Source of the DNA: Hydractinia symbiolongicarpus
Lineage: Eukaryota; Cnidaria; Hydrozoa; Anthoathecata; Hydractiniidae
Length of the DNA stretch: 64,000 nt
Assembly: GCF_029227915.1 (NCBI RefSeq)
Contig: NC_079878.1
Span: forward strand, 9,610,001 to 9,674,000
Reading direction: 5' to 3'
Notes under the pieces: model-generated
The model's database searches: none
The model's input: the letters and a program-made list of their open reading frames with translations, nothing else
What the model was told of the DNA's origin: nothing
In this document: piece by piece, positions 11,077 to 22,222 of the stretch
Layout: the number at the start of each line of letters is the position of its first letter
Position numbering within the stretch: position 1 is the first letter of the stretch
Position numbers and translations under genes: made by a program

Positions 11077-11498
11077 GCTTGCCACCGAAGGTACATATAT
11101 AAAAGAGAGATATCCGAAAGAGAACGTTCCGAAGCATGGGCCCGACATTATTTGCAGCCGTGTTTGGCAATAAGCTGAAAACTACAGGAGATGGGCGTCC
11201 GTTGTTAAAATTCATGTAGAAATTTATGCATCCCAGTAAAATTATTGCTACATGTATAAATATAAAACAAAATAATTACTAAAAGGCAAATTAATTACAT
11301 AGAAAACACTTAACTGTTTTTAAATTCTCTATTATTTAATTAAGTCTTTCCCCCCCCCCGTCTTAGATTTTACATTGGTTTTGTGAGCTGGAAAAGCGAG
11401 GCAAATTTGTGCGTTTGAAAGATAGCTTCCCAACCTGATGTAACTTTCCAATGTGAGCACAAGGTCTAAAAGCTAAAGCTCAACTCCAAACAGCAAGT
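11077..11498. promoter_or_regulatory. Shared divergent promoter region of RPS26 and PHB1
   Basis: The two start codons face away from each other across 422 bp. A TATATAA-type sequence (plus strand, about 11093-11102) lies only some 20 bp upstream of the RPS26 ATG, so RPS26 must have a very short leader. Pyrimidine tracts on the minus strand here could supply a 5' TOP start, but the start site cannot be placed from sequence alone. A poly-C run lies near 11350. Confidence 0.55.
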
Positions 11499-14400
11499 AT
11501 GGCTGCAAAGGTTTTAAACACCATTGGTAAACTGGGTATCGGACTGGCTATCACTGGAGGAATCGTGAGCAATGCTTTATACAATGGTAGGCTGAAGATT
11601 TTTTAACTAGAAATTAAAAAAAAGGTTGCGAATCATTTTGCAAGTTGCAAGCAGAATTAAGCTATCCAATACTTTATCCCTAGCGCTTCTTGTTTTTCTA
11701 GCGCTAACATCTTCCGAAATACATCAAAGTTGAATATCATAGCGTAGAAGATCCTTGGGAACGAGGAAGGGAAATGAACGCTCTTCTGCAGAACAATTCG
11801 TTGTGCAAAAACAGTTTTTTGTACCACCTTTTCCCACAGAATGATAAAAGTAAAAAGCACATTACAAAATTACACTTTAGTAGTATTCTGAAAAATTTAT
11901 AATACATCAAGTTGTACAACCCACAGAACTTGGTCTTAACGTTAATGATTTTGTAGATGACCTTACAAAAAAATAGTATTTTTTTCACATAAAAATACAG
12001 GCACTAGAAGCCACAGTATCTGCTGGAACGAATTTCGAAAACTTGCGGGAAACAATTAAAACAAACAAATCAAAACAGTTTTTAAACTTTATCAAGATTT
12101 ATTAAATAGCTTCAATTTTGGGCAGAAAAAACAAAGGTTTTGCTTTCTTTTCACCACACGCATTGGAAGATTACATCACTCAATCCAATTATACATAGTC
12201 TAAAAAAAAGAAAACATTTTCATATAGTGAAGTTTCAAGTGCCTTTAAGGGATGACCAAATCAATGGAATTGAAAGTGCTGTTTTTCATCTCATAAATAA
12301 GGCAATTTCAGTTAAGTATAAAAGAAAAAACTATGGCAACTTTACTAATTTTAGATTTTACTAATTTTTAAATATTTTTTTTCAGGATTTGATTGATGCA
12401 AGGTCAAGGGAAATTAAATAAGTTTATTGTCCCAGACACATTAAAAAATACATGCGTCTTATGTTTCGTTTTTTTTTCAACCAACATTAATGCAATCACC
12501 TAGAGGAAATTATAATTTCTCTTGCCTGTGTCATGCAGTTTGCTTAAATCAATGCACAACACAAAGTTTTGAAGCTAAGTACACAAATACAAAAAATATT
12601 ACAAGTGCTGAACTTTCGTAATTATATTTTGCAATCAGACCCTATTGAAAACTATGCTGAATCATGTCTATTATTAAATTTATCCCTATAGAATAGCACC
12701 TTGGATAGGATTATTTGTTGGATGAATAAAATGACTGATAAATGGTTTATTGTAAATAAAATGGAAATTTTTACACAAATAGTTTTAAAAATAATGAACT
12801 TTTTTATGTGAATTGTTCTCAAACATACGGGGGTGGTGGACAAGAAAATGTGATGTAATTTCTCTTGGTCTATTATTCCTGAGAATGTTCTAAGATTACA
12901 AGCAGTTTCGAAAATGGCCACACCTTTTAGAGGACCTGTCTGGCTTGGGCATCCTTGGAGTTTTGTTTAAATGACAGTTTTAATGTCATTTTAAACCTTG
13001 TTTTCAGGGAGGGTGTGCGGACAACTAATTCCCATTGACAATTACATTGCTGTTGGTTTGATAGCAAAAGTGGATATTTTTTTTAATTACTGTAAATAAA
13101 AATTGTAATGAAAAACGGTTGGTCAGCTCAATCTAACACCCAGAGCTATTTGTTTTGTTTGCACCCTAACTACAGGTTTTCCTCTATCTGGCTATCAGTC
13201 AGGTAGTAATACAGCTTCTCCATATTTATTCTACAAATTACTTTCAATTCTTTTATATACAAAACAGAGCTAGGAGGTCGCTAGCCACCTTTCGTGTTTA
13301 AGCCATACCTTGATTTGGATAAAACTGTAAAATGGTAATATTGTATTCTTACATCCTCTTAGAAACAATAAAATAAAACACAGCTCGGCGCGTTATAATT
13401 CTACAAATTACTTCAATCTTTCTTTAGAAAAGGGTAGCTTACACAGGAGCTTTCCAATCCAACTTAAATCTCCAGAAAAAGCACAACAACAGAAGAGCTT
13501 AAAATACACAAGTAAAGTCAATTAGAAACAGGACTAGCAATAAATTATTTTAAAAGAAGAAAACAGTTTTAATACTATTATTGAATTTCCGCGCCTGAAG
13601 GCGTAGGAAATTCTTTAAAACCGTCGTTTTTTTCTTTCGGAGCATTTTTTGAGAAAAAATCGACCCTGGGATTTCACGTTCTTCTGAGAGGAGGATAGTA
13701 TTGGTATAACCGACTAACTAACTAACCCTGTCCCAAATGGTCAAACTCAACGTCACAGATTTAAACTTCGTACCCAAGCTCCCAAGTACTGGGAAGTCAT
13801 CTAAATGACGTTTCAGGCCAAAATTGGTATTTGTTTTCGACAAAATTTGGCACAGTTAACAAAAAAAGTATGCTGAACATAATGGTGACATCATAATTTT
13901 GATTTTTGTCACCTAAATGTCATTTTAAGCCAAAATTGGTCCAATAATTAAAACTACTTTATTTTCAACAAAATTTGGCACAGTTAACAAATGAAGTATG
14001 CTGAACATGATGGTGACATCACAATTTTGATTTCTTGTTACCTAAATGTCATTTTAGGCCAAAATTGGTCCAAAAATTAAAACTACTTCATTTTTGACAA
14101 AATTTGGCACAGTTAACAAAAAAAGTATGCTCCACAATTTTACTTCGCTCGCGAAGTTCAATTGCATCACAATAATCTATAACTTTTCCACACCAATCTT
14201 TTTTACATGTTTAGCTAAGGGGTCTTCGAAAAAAATTTTGAGCCCTGTTAGCGAGATATCACTACTAAAGGGGGGGTCTGAAGTTTGAAAAAAAAATCCG
14301 CTAAAGATTGAGAAATTTCAAAAATTTGTTCGTGGCCTGAAAATTCTTCGTCATTCGTGAGCAGAATTCCTGTCATCAATTCCGATAACTTTTATCTACA

Positions 14401-17400
14401 AAACACGCCCTTGAGCCTTCCAAGATTTATCCAAATGTGTGTATTTCACGGACAGAAATCCACTAAAAGAGGGGGGAGGGGGTCCGAATCTTAGCGGCGA
14501 TATCCTGCTAACAGAGCCCAAAAATTTTTTCAAAAGGCCCCTGAGGCAATATGAATTAGTACCTTATAGTTAACCTTTGTCTCTACGTAAAAATACTAAC
14601 CTTCTCGGTTCAGCAAATGTCACACCATACTTTTAAACTAATTACAGGTCTGTATATTTCATGGTAGCCATTATGATTTAAGGGAAAACATGCCGTTCAC
14701 CCAGTCACCTCTTCATAAATAGGGGCTAGATTTTTTTCAGAATCATTGTTTTCTAACTTCAAACCTAACATATTGTATAGTTTCAGGGGATTTTTCGCCA
14801 CATGTCATTTATGACCGATTATCTTGCATTTTTTTCTGGGCGTGCATCATATAACATGACGTAATTAGAACCTCAAAAGATGCGTGTGGAAGAATGGAAA
14901 CAATGAAAACATAGTGTAGAAAAAACATAGCAAGTACAGCGAAAAAGAGGAAGAGTTGCTGCTGTGTTGTAGGATGCACGAACAGCCAATACTTGTAAAA
15001 CTGGAAAGTGACTGAATGTGATTCAAAAGGATTTATTTCATCATTCATGCACTGCAAAACAGTTTCATTTTCGCTAAAAAACAAGATTAGATTGCACATA
15101 TATGCTGTGCTCGGAGCGATACACCAAAAAACTCAAGCTTTGAATGCATGTTTTATTTGTGTCAATGTTAACATAAAAATTTGTGCCAGTAAATAATTAC
15201 ATAGCTTTTTTTAAAATTATTGTGATTAAATGTTGAAACCCAAATGTGGATTTTGTAAACATTTTCCTCCGTGTCTGCTTGGTTTGTTTACATTTTTACC
15301 TCCAAATGTGCACGCGCATCAGGCATTACATAATCACTCGAATGCACACAAAAGTAAATATCCAGACGACTGTAGTTCCATGTATTAAATTTGTTACTAC
15401 TTGTGGTACAAACAATTAATTTCTTTGTTTAGGAATTCTGAAAGCTTTTTTTCCATTTGATATCAGCAATTACTAACAAAAAGGTAACAAGTAACCACCT
15501 GTATTTAGACGCTAACATTTATATCTAGCGTAAGATTACCGTCCTAACTACTGATTATCTGAACACACACCATATTACTTCATGGTTTTGACTATAAGAT
15601 TATTTTCTAATGTGAGATACATTGGACAAATTTTTTTTATTTTTATTATTGAAATAATTGCACTACTTGGCGACTGGTCTTTGATAAATCTAGTAGCTGT
15701 TGCAAACAGTCGGTCTAGTTTCATAATAATATATAGGTTTGTTTAGTATTTAATGAATGATTACAAAGATAACATTAAAATAAATAGAATAAAATCTTAT
15801 ACCCCCCACCATGCAGAAGTTTCTCATCTGTGATCTACCCCTGTGATGTTTTGGTTGTCAGTTTTTTCCATTTCTTGTTTACATGGTATTATGGTACATC
15901 CTAAATGTAAGGCTCAGGATATCATATAGCCATTCAGTGTTGCCGTTAAAAAAGGGAAGTTACCTAGAAAAGTGAAATCATGAATTAACACGTTTGCGTA
16001 GTATGCACAGTATACGCTATATAAATAATGAGAAAAAATATTGAATAGCACATGTAATGAACTAATGGCTCAAGTGGACAAAATTTATGTGGGACTGGGA
16101 GAGCATGTAATGACTCAGCTATATGCTCTCGCTTCACAGGGTTGTGTGCATCTTTCTGTGTGCCAAGTATTGAGGGTCTTGGGTTTTTTAAAGTGTATTA
16201 TACAGAACCAATCCAACTTGTGGTTTAGTTATTTTATTTTTTCTAGGCACTAGAATTTTTAAATTGCTTGAAATAAAATAGAAAAAGCATCATAGTTTAC
16301 CCTTGCAGTTATACCACACTAATAAATATGAACTATACTGTAACCCTTTTTTTTTAGTGGAAGGTGGACACAGAGCTGTAATATTTGACCGTTTCAGTGG
16401 TGTTAGTCCTAATGTATCTGGAGAAGGAACACATTTTCTAATTCCGTGGGTACAAAGGCCTATTATTTTTGATGTCAGAAGTAGGCCAAGAAATGTTCCT
16501 GTTATAACTGGTAGCAAAGGTATGTTATTATTGTTCATTTTTCTGTTCTAACTCGACTTCAATTCTTTTTTTACGAGGAAAAATTTGAGTTTTTTAAGGG
16601 TTTTTTTTGCGAAAAAACAGAAAACAAGGACTTTCCAGGTTTATGATATATATTATATTAACAAAACTTAAGGGATCTAATAAAAAATTAGCAACTAAAC
16701 TATATGATTACCATAAAAAACTTTGGCAACTTATTGTTTTTTCATAAAATATGCTGTCAAATTTGCCATTTTGGCAAACTCTTTAAGACAGCCACCTCTC
16801 TAATACTGATGCATAAGGCAGTTAGCTGGCCTCCTCAACACAGCCAACTTTAATTTTACCAAATTTTTAACAACATTGTTTGTGTTTAGTTAATTTTAAC
16901 AAACAAATACAAACAAATTGTTTCCTTCCCCCTGAGTAAGTGCGGTAAACACGTCTGGCAGTATACATTTGAATCATTTGGATTCTTTACTAGATATTTA
17001 ATAAATAATGTACTTAGTTTTGTCAAGCTTGTCTGTAGTATAATTATATAGTATAATGTTTTTAAGATACTTGGAAAAGCATTAAGTAGACGTTTTTGTT
17101 GTAGCTCAATAAGAAATGTGCAAATGATTATTTGAAGTACTTTTGTGGCATCCCTTTGATAATATTAATTTAAATCTTGATTTCCCAGCAATTGCAGCAA
17201 TGTTTTACTTTGAAGAAACTCATAATTAACATAATATTTGCTGTGTCTCATAGTGATGTACAACCTATCATGTTTTTTTTTTAAATTAAGATTCCTTGTT
17301 GTGTTATTAATATATCTGTTAAATATTTATTTTTTTATTTTTTGTGAAAATTACATCATGTTACTTCTTTTTTCTTTTTTTTTTAGATTTACAAAATGTT

Positions 17401-19125
17401 AACATCACATTGAGGATACTATTCAGACCGCTTGCTAGTGAGTTACCAAAGATTTATATGAGCCTTGGTGAAGATTACGATGAAAGAGTTCTGCCATCAA
17501 TCACAACTGAAGTTTTAAAGGCTGTTGTGGTTAGTATCATTCTCAATCGAAACAGAATGTTTAGTAGGAAGATAATATATATATAAAAACATGGAACATA
17601 TTTTTAGGCACAATATGATGCAAGTGAATTGATCACACAGAGAGATATGGTTTGTCATTTTTTTTATTTTTTATTTACAAAAGTAAAGCATGCAAGGCCA
17701 GGTTTGCCATGCCTCCAAAAAACTCCTTCATTCCCCTCAAATATCTAAAAGTAGTTTTTTTACAACTTGTCACAAATTTTTATGTCTAAAATGCATAGAA
17801 ATGCTAAACTTCTATAGCAATAATTTCTTCCTTACATCAAATATCTACACTTTTTTCCTCGAAATTGACTCTAGAGTATCCATGTAAGCATATTGTTGTC
17901 TATGTATACATTGGACTTGTTATAGGTATCTCATAGTGTTCAAGAAGCACTGGTATCCAGAGCATCGTCATTCGGTTTAATTTTAGATGACATTTCATTA
18001 GTAAGTAGGCCTGTTCTTTTTTAAAAAAATATTGTGCAGTCTCAATGTAGCAGTAAGGTGTGCAATAATACCCAGTTAGTTTCCAGTTTCTTTGTTTCTG
18101 TACTATATTACTGTACTGTTTTTTAGACGCATCTTACGTTTGGCAAAGAATTCACGGAGGCTGTTGAGTTGAAACAAGTTGGTGAGTATCAGATAGTTAC
18201 AGAAGATTTTGTTTTGTGTTTTTAAACGAGACAGGAGAATGAAAACAGCATTTTGAGGAAATTTATTTTTTTAACAAATTTTCACAAATTTCCTCACAAT
18301 TTCCTTTTTTAAATCAAAGCTCTTTTCTATTTTTATTCCAATACACATCATAAATGCATTAATCTAGGAAGTGTTTCCACTAACATGCATGATCCAGTAA
18401 TATCCTTTAATAATAATATTGTGCAATACTTTTCTTTCTATAGCTCAACAAGAAGCAGAGCGTGCCAGGTTTTTAGTCGAGCGTGTAAGTCGATGTATTT
18501 TAACTTGTGTCTGATAATGTTGATAGAAAGGATAGCCGAAATTAGACTATGTAACCTTTAAAACTTAAGATATACATATAATTAAAATTTTTACAAACCT
18601 TGGAATAATATCCTTTTCTTTCGAAAAGCATTTTTGCTTAGCTATGTTTCCTTTCAAGTTTAAATGCTGGACAATATACCTTTGTTTAAATTTTTGGTAA
18701 CAGCAATTTTGCGTCTTCTTTGCATGGTACCTATGAATTTCTCCTGGATTTGTGTGAGCTGACTTACGAACCTTTTAGATAAATTAAACCTTAAAAGTGT
18801 TAAAAAGAATTAACAGATCCCCTGTAACCTTTAGCACAGCTTAACATTTTTGTGGTTAGATTTACATTTGTAAGTGACTTTCCTTTAATTTTTTGTTTTT
18901 AACTTTCAGGCCGAACAACAAAAACAAGCTGCCATCATTACAGCAGAAGGTGACGCAAAGGGTGCAGATCTTCTTTCTCGTGCGTTTAAAAAAGCTGGAG
19001 ATGGACTAATAGAATTGAGAAAGCTTGAAGCTGGAGAAGAAATTGCACAAAATTTAGCTGGGTCTAGAAATGTGGCTTACCTGCCAGACGGGCAAGGAGT
19101 ATTAATGAATTTACCGGCACCCTAA
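11499..19125 (+). CDS. PHB1: Prohibitin 1
   Basis: Eight exons join in frame: 11499-11586, 16358-16519, 17387-17529, 17608-17649, 17926-18000, 18127-18181, 18444-18484 and 18910-19125. They encode 273 residues, matching the usual 272 or so. The protein opens [15 protein letters not shown] with a hydrophobic N-terminal membrane anchor. It then carries the PHB/SPFH domain ([66 protein letters not shown]) and a C-terminal coiled coil (QQEAERARF), ending [15 protein letters not shown]. Prohibitin 1 pairs with prohibitin 2 in ring assemblies of the mitochondrial inner membrane. Intron 1 is 4.8 kb and full of repeats; the other introns are short to medium. Confidence 0.96.
13577..14290. repeat. Tandem ~128 bp repeat with flanking low-complexity DNA (PHB1 intron 1)
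   Basis: From about 13800 to 14130 a unit of about 128 bp is present roughly 2.5 times. Its landmarks are AAATTTGGCACAGTTAACAA, AGTATGCTGAACAT, GGTGACATCA and CACCTAAATGTCATTTTAGG. The same family appears at 7860-8030 in RPS26 intron 2. The stretch to 14290 has a CTTCGCTCGCGAAG palindrome and G-runs. No gene is seen. Confidence 0.8.
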
Positions 19126-19781
19126 AGTAGTGAATGATACATTTGCAAAATAGCAATATTTTAAAAAAAGGTGTTTCTGAAACATACGCACCTACGTGTA
19201 CAGCATTTTATCTTGTGTACTTGCTTTGGAATATTTTTTTGAAATTATGTCAAATATTTTAGTTACCTTTGATAAATATTTTTCATTTTTCCTTTTCACC
19301 AATGTGTTCCTACTTAGCAACCGTTGTTACAGGGTGTATGTAGCATGGGTGGATGTGTTTCAGGGAAAAAGGGGAAATTAATGGGGAAAAGGAGGAACTA
19401 GGCAAACTCTGGGCGTTGCTTAAACTCAAGAAAATTATACATCCTGTATCTATTCATATGCACAGTGGCGAAATTTGTCTGGAATGTTTACTTAGTATAT
19501 TTTATTTGAATTCACTTGGATTCAGTTGTTAATTTTTGCAATTATGTATGAACATTTTATATTGTCACCGCGTCACTGTGCTAGACTATTTTCGATACAG
19601 TACACTCGAATCTGCCTAATTCGAACATTCGTTTGTTCGAACAAATTACATTCGTAGTAACTTATCAAGAAAGTCTTTTAATAACGCCCAGGGCGTAAAT
19701 ACTAGAGAGGGCACTTTTTATTTCCCGTGTTACCACTAATGCTCTGTTTTGTTTTAAGTACTAGTTATAAAGCAATCTTGA
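19126..19781. other. Intergenic spacer, PHB1 to MRPL10
   Basis: It contains the PHB1 3' UTR and the MRPL10 promoter. No canonical AATAAA is seen close to the PHB1 stop. At 19604-19645 CTAATTCGAACATTCGTTTG is typical of decayed pogo/Tc1-type MITE ends. Confidence 0.5.
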
Positions 19782-21215
19782 ATGGCGGCTCAAAGGTTGT
19801 GTTCAGTTGGGAAGAATGTGATAAAGAGACAATTACCAAGAACGGTATGATATGTTTTGTGGCTGTGAATCCTTTTCGTTTGAAAGCAAGGGTATCCTCT
19901 GTTGCGAATGTCAGCATTTGGCAGAAATTTTAAAAATATAGGCAAAATTTCAAGAAAATTTGGTCTTTTTTATTATATGTCAGGAAAAAGTCAGGAATTT
20001 TAGGTTTAGATAGTTAATCAAAACTATGTTCTATTTCCAAAATTTAGCAAGGAATAAATTTTAAAATTATTTTACAAGAGTTAGCATTAATTCTAAATCA
20101 ATATGTTTGTTATACTTCCCGTCGTTGTCATTGGAAAGTCTCTTCAAAAAATGTCAATTTTTACTGTCTTGTTGAACAATGATTTATTTCTACTACACAA
20201 GGCGTAGTCTAGTTAGCTAAGCTTTTTTCGAGGTTATCAAATTTAGTTTCTTTTAAACGGAAGCTTAGACGCAAACAAATGTCAGAGCAGATCCCTAAAA
20301 TTCAAATCCACCTCATAGCAAACCCAAAATTTCAATCAACCAATAAGCACAAAGTTGGCGTGGTGACATGTTCCCTCTTAAATAATACAAGAATTAATTA
20401 TATTTGTTCGGGTGAGTGAGGCCATTCGAACTCAAAACAGGATTTTCCAATATTAACCACATGAGCAAAGAACAATAGAATTACCAAACCAACTAGCCGG
20501 TCAGTATACTGACCGCAGAAAAGTCGTTTGAGACCCATCGTAATTTTTCCCATCCCATTTTCTGGTGGTAAGAAAAATTATTCTGGGTTTCCTGTCTACA
20601 AAAAGGCGCTGGACAAAAATACCTTTTTTAATTTTTTTTTTTTTTTTTTTTTTTTTGATTTTGTGTCATGTCTGATAACGTGTTACTAAGGTGTTTGTTA
20701 TTTAGTATCCACAATGGAAAACTGACCTTGGGAAAGAGATCATCAACGTGTTCGAAAATAATTCGAAAGTATTGTTGCTTCAATACAATGCTTTGAATTC
20801 CGACGAGTGGCAAGATCTTCGGTATGATATGAGAAAAGAGAACGCAAAGGTGAAAGTTTACCCCAACAAAATCACTTGCAAGTTTTTGTCGGATACTGTG
20901 TACTCCAATTTGACTATTTTATTTCGATCGGAAACATGCATTGCGTACGGAGACGGCATGAATCTAAAAAACATTGTTCGAATACTCAATACCAACCCGA
21001 AAACGGAACTTATCGGCGCGAAAATTGACAATACACTAATGAACAAGCAACAAATTGTAGACTACTCAAAGTTACCGTCATTGGATCAATGTCGGTCAGA
21101 ACTCGTGCAAATTTTATCACAGCCTTCGAAGAAGTTGTCTCAGTTACTACAAACGAACCAGTCGTATTTATCGATGTCACTAGCTCAATATATGAAGCAA
21201 CTCGAAGAATCTTGA
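19782..21215 (+). CDS. MRPL10: Mitochondrial large ribosomal subunit protein uL10m
   Basis: The main exon, 20706-21215, encodes 169 residues that align with animal MRPL10: VFENNSKVLLLQYNAL, VKVYPNKITCKFLSD, NIVRILNTNPKTELIGAKID and VDYSKLPSLDQCRSEL. A first exon is proposed at 19782-19844: MAAQRLCSVGKNVIKRQLPR followed by T, arginine- and lysine-rich without acidic residues, as in a mitochondrial targeting peptide, with donor GTATGA. It joins in phase 0. The resulting 190 residues are about 40 short of what I expect between presequence and domain, so a small middle exon in 19845-20705 may be missed. The product would form the base of the L7/L12 stalk of the mitoribosome. The main exon is firm; the first exon is inferred. 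Confidence 0.88.
20628..20656. repeat. Poly-T tract
   Basis: A long T run stands about 50 bp before the acceptor of the MRPL10 main exon. It may serve as polypyrimidine sequence or be an A-tail relic on the minus strand. Confidence 0.8.
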
Positions 21216-22190
21216 CGATAAAAATTTCTCGTCAAATGTAATTCACCCAAGCAAAAATGATTTTGTAGAGTACTACTTTTAAAACTTATCCTTGTGGATT
21301 GATATTTTCTTATATAACAGCATATTTCAATATCTTTGTTTGAAAAAGAATGACACCAAATAATGTTAATTTTTTACTGCATAGCAGGTATCACTTTCTT
21401 GGAATTGGTCAGTTTGTAAGCAATTCACTCTAGGTTCAGGTATTCTAAACAACTTTTAGTACTCACTCACGCTTACCAACCATATGTCTGTCTTTAAAAA
21501 ACGGAACTTTATTTCCCGAGAAGAAATTTTTGTAACAGTGAAAATATACTATAATGATTAGGGAAAATAATCTTTTTACATTTGTATGAGTTTCTTATGA
21601 TATATTTCCTCATCTATCCTATCTAACGAGTTTACGAGAACAATTTTTTTTTCACGTATCAGGCAATTATTTGTTTACGCAAGAATTAATTTTTGCGAAT
21701 CACAACGAATTTCGTACATTCAAACACTCTCTTTGAAACTTCAAATTATCTATATTATAATGCCCGTATACATCTGTCTGTCACGCAAAATGGTAGCTTA
21801 GCTGCGCAATAGCGAGAAGCACGCAATGCGGTATAAAAAGGACAGGCGAACCCGTGGATTTTTCACGGGCTAACGACTAGTCGTCTATAATTTCTGGTGC
21901 GGATTTAGAAAAAAACTATTCGCATTAAAATAACTAAAAGTTCAAGCTTGCGAAAAACGTTTTTGATTCTATAAAAGTTGTTAATATAACACGAAAGTTA
22001 GTGCGATGCTTTAAAATCTTGTAATTATAATTGGTGTCTGACTTTCTTTCTTACGTCCTATGAAAAGAAAAAGAAAACAAATTTTGTAAAAAAATAAATT
22101 TATTTTTTGTAATTTTTTAGACCCAATGTTTAAAACAGCACAACATATATGACGTCACAACACAAACATGAGACAAACAAATATACAGAG
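21216..22190. other. Intergenic spacer between convergent MRPL10 and acidic-repeat gene
   Basis: It holds the MRPL10 3' UTR and the complete Helitron-like element at 21749-21880. Nothing else is supportable. Confidence 0.6.
21749..21880 (+). mobile_element. Intact 132 bp Helitron-like element, copy D
   Basis: It begins TCTATATTATAATGCCCG after an A. It ends with hairpin CCCGTGGATTTTTCACGGG, then CTAACGA and CTAG, followed by T. This is the Helitron signature (A|TC...CTAG|T) in a miniature element with no coding capacity. It is the best-preserved copy in the window. Confidence 0.8.
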
Positions 22191-22196
22191 TTTATT
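22191..22196 (-). terminator. Polyadenylation signal AATAAA of the acidic-repeat gene
   Basis: AATAAA on the minus strand lies 26 bp past the stop codon at 22223. Confidence 0.65.
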
Positions 22197-22222
22197 TTTT
22201 TGAAAGTTCGAACTTCTGATTT

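Noticed and set aside
16041-16253. 70-codon plus-strand ORF in PHB1 intron 1
   Set aside because: No conserved motif and inside a firmly placed intron; likely repeat DNA.
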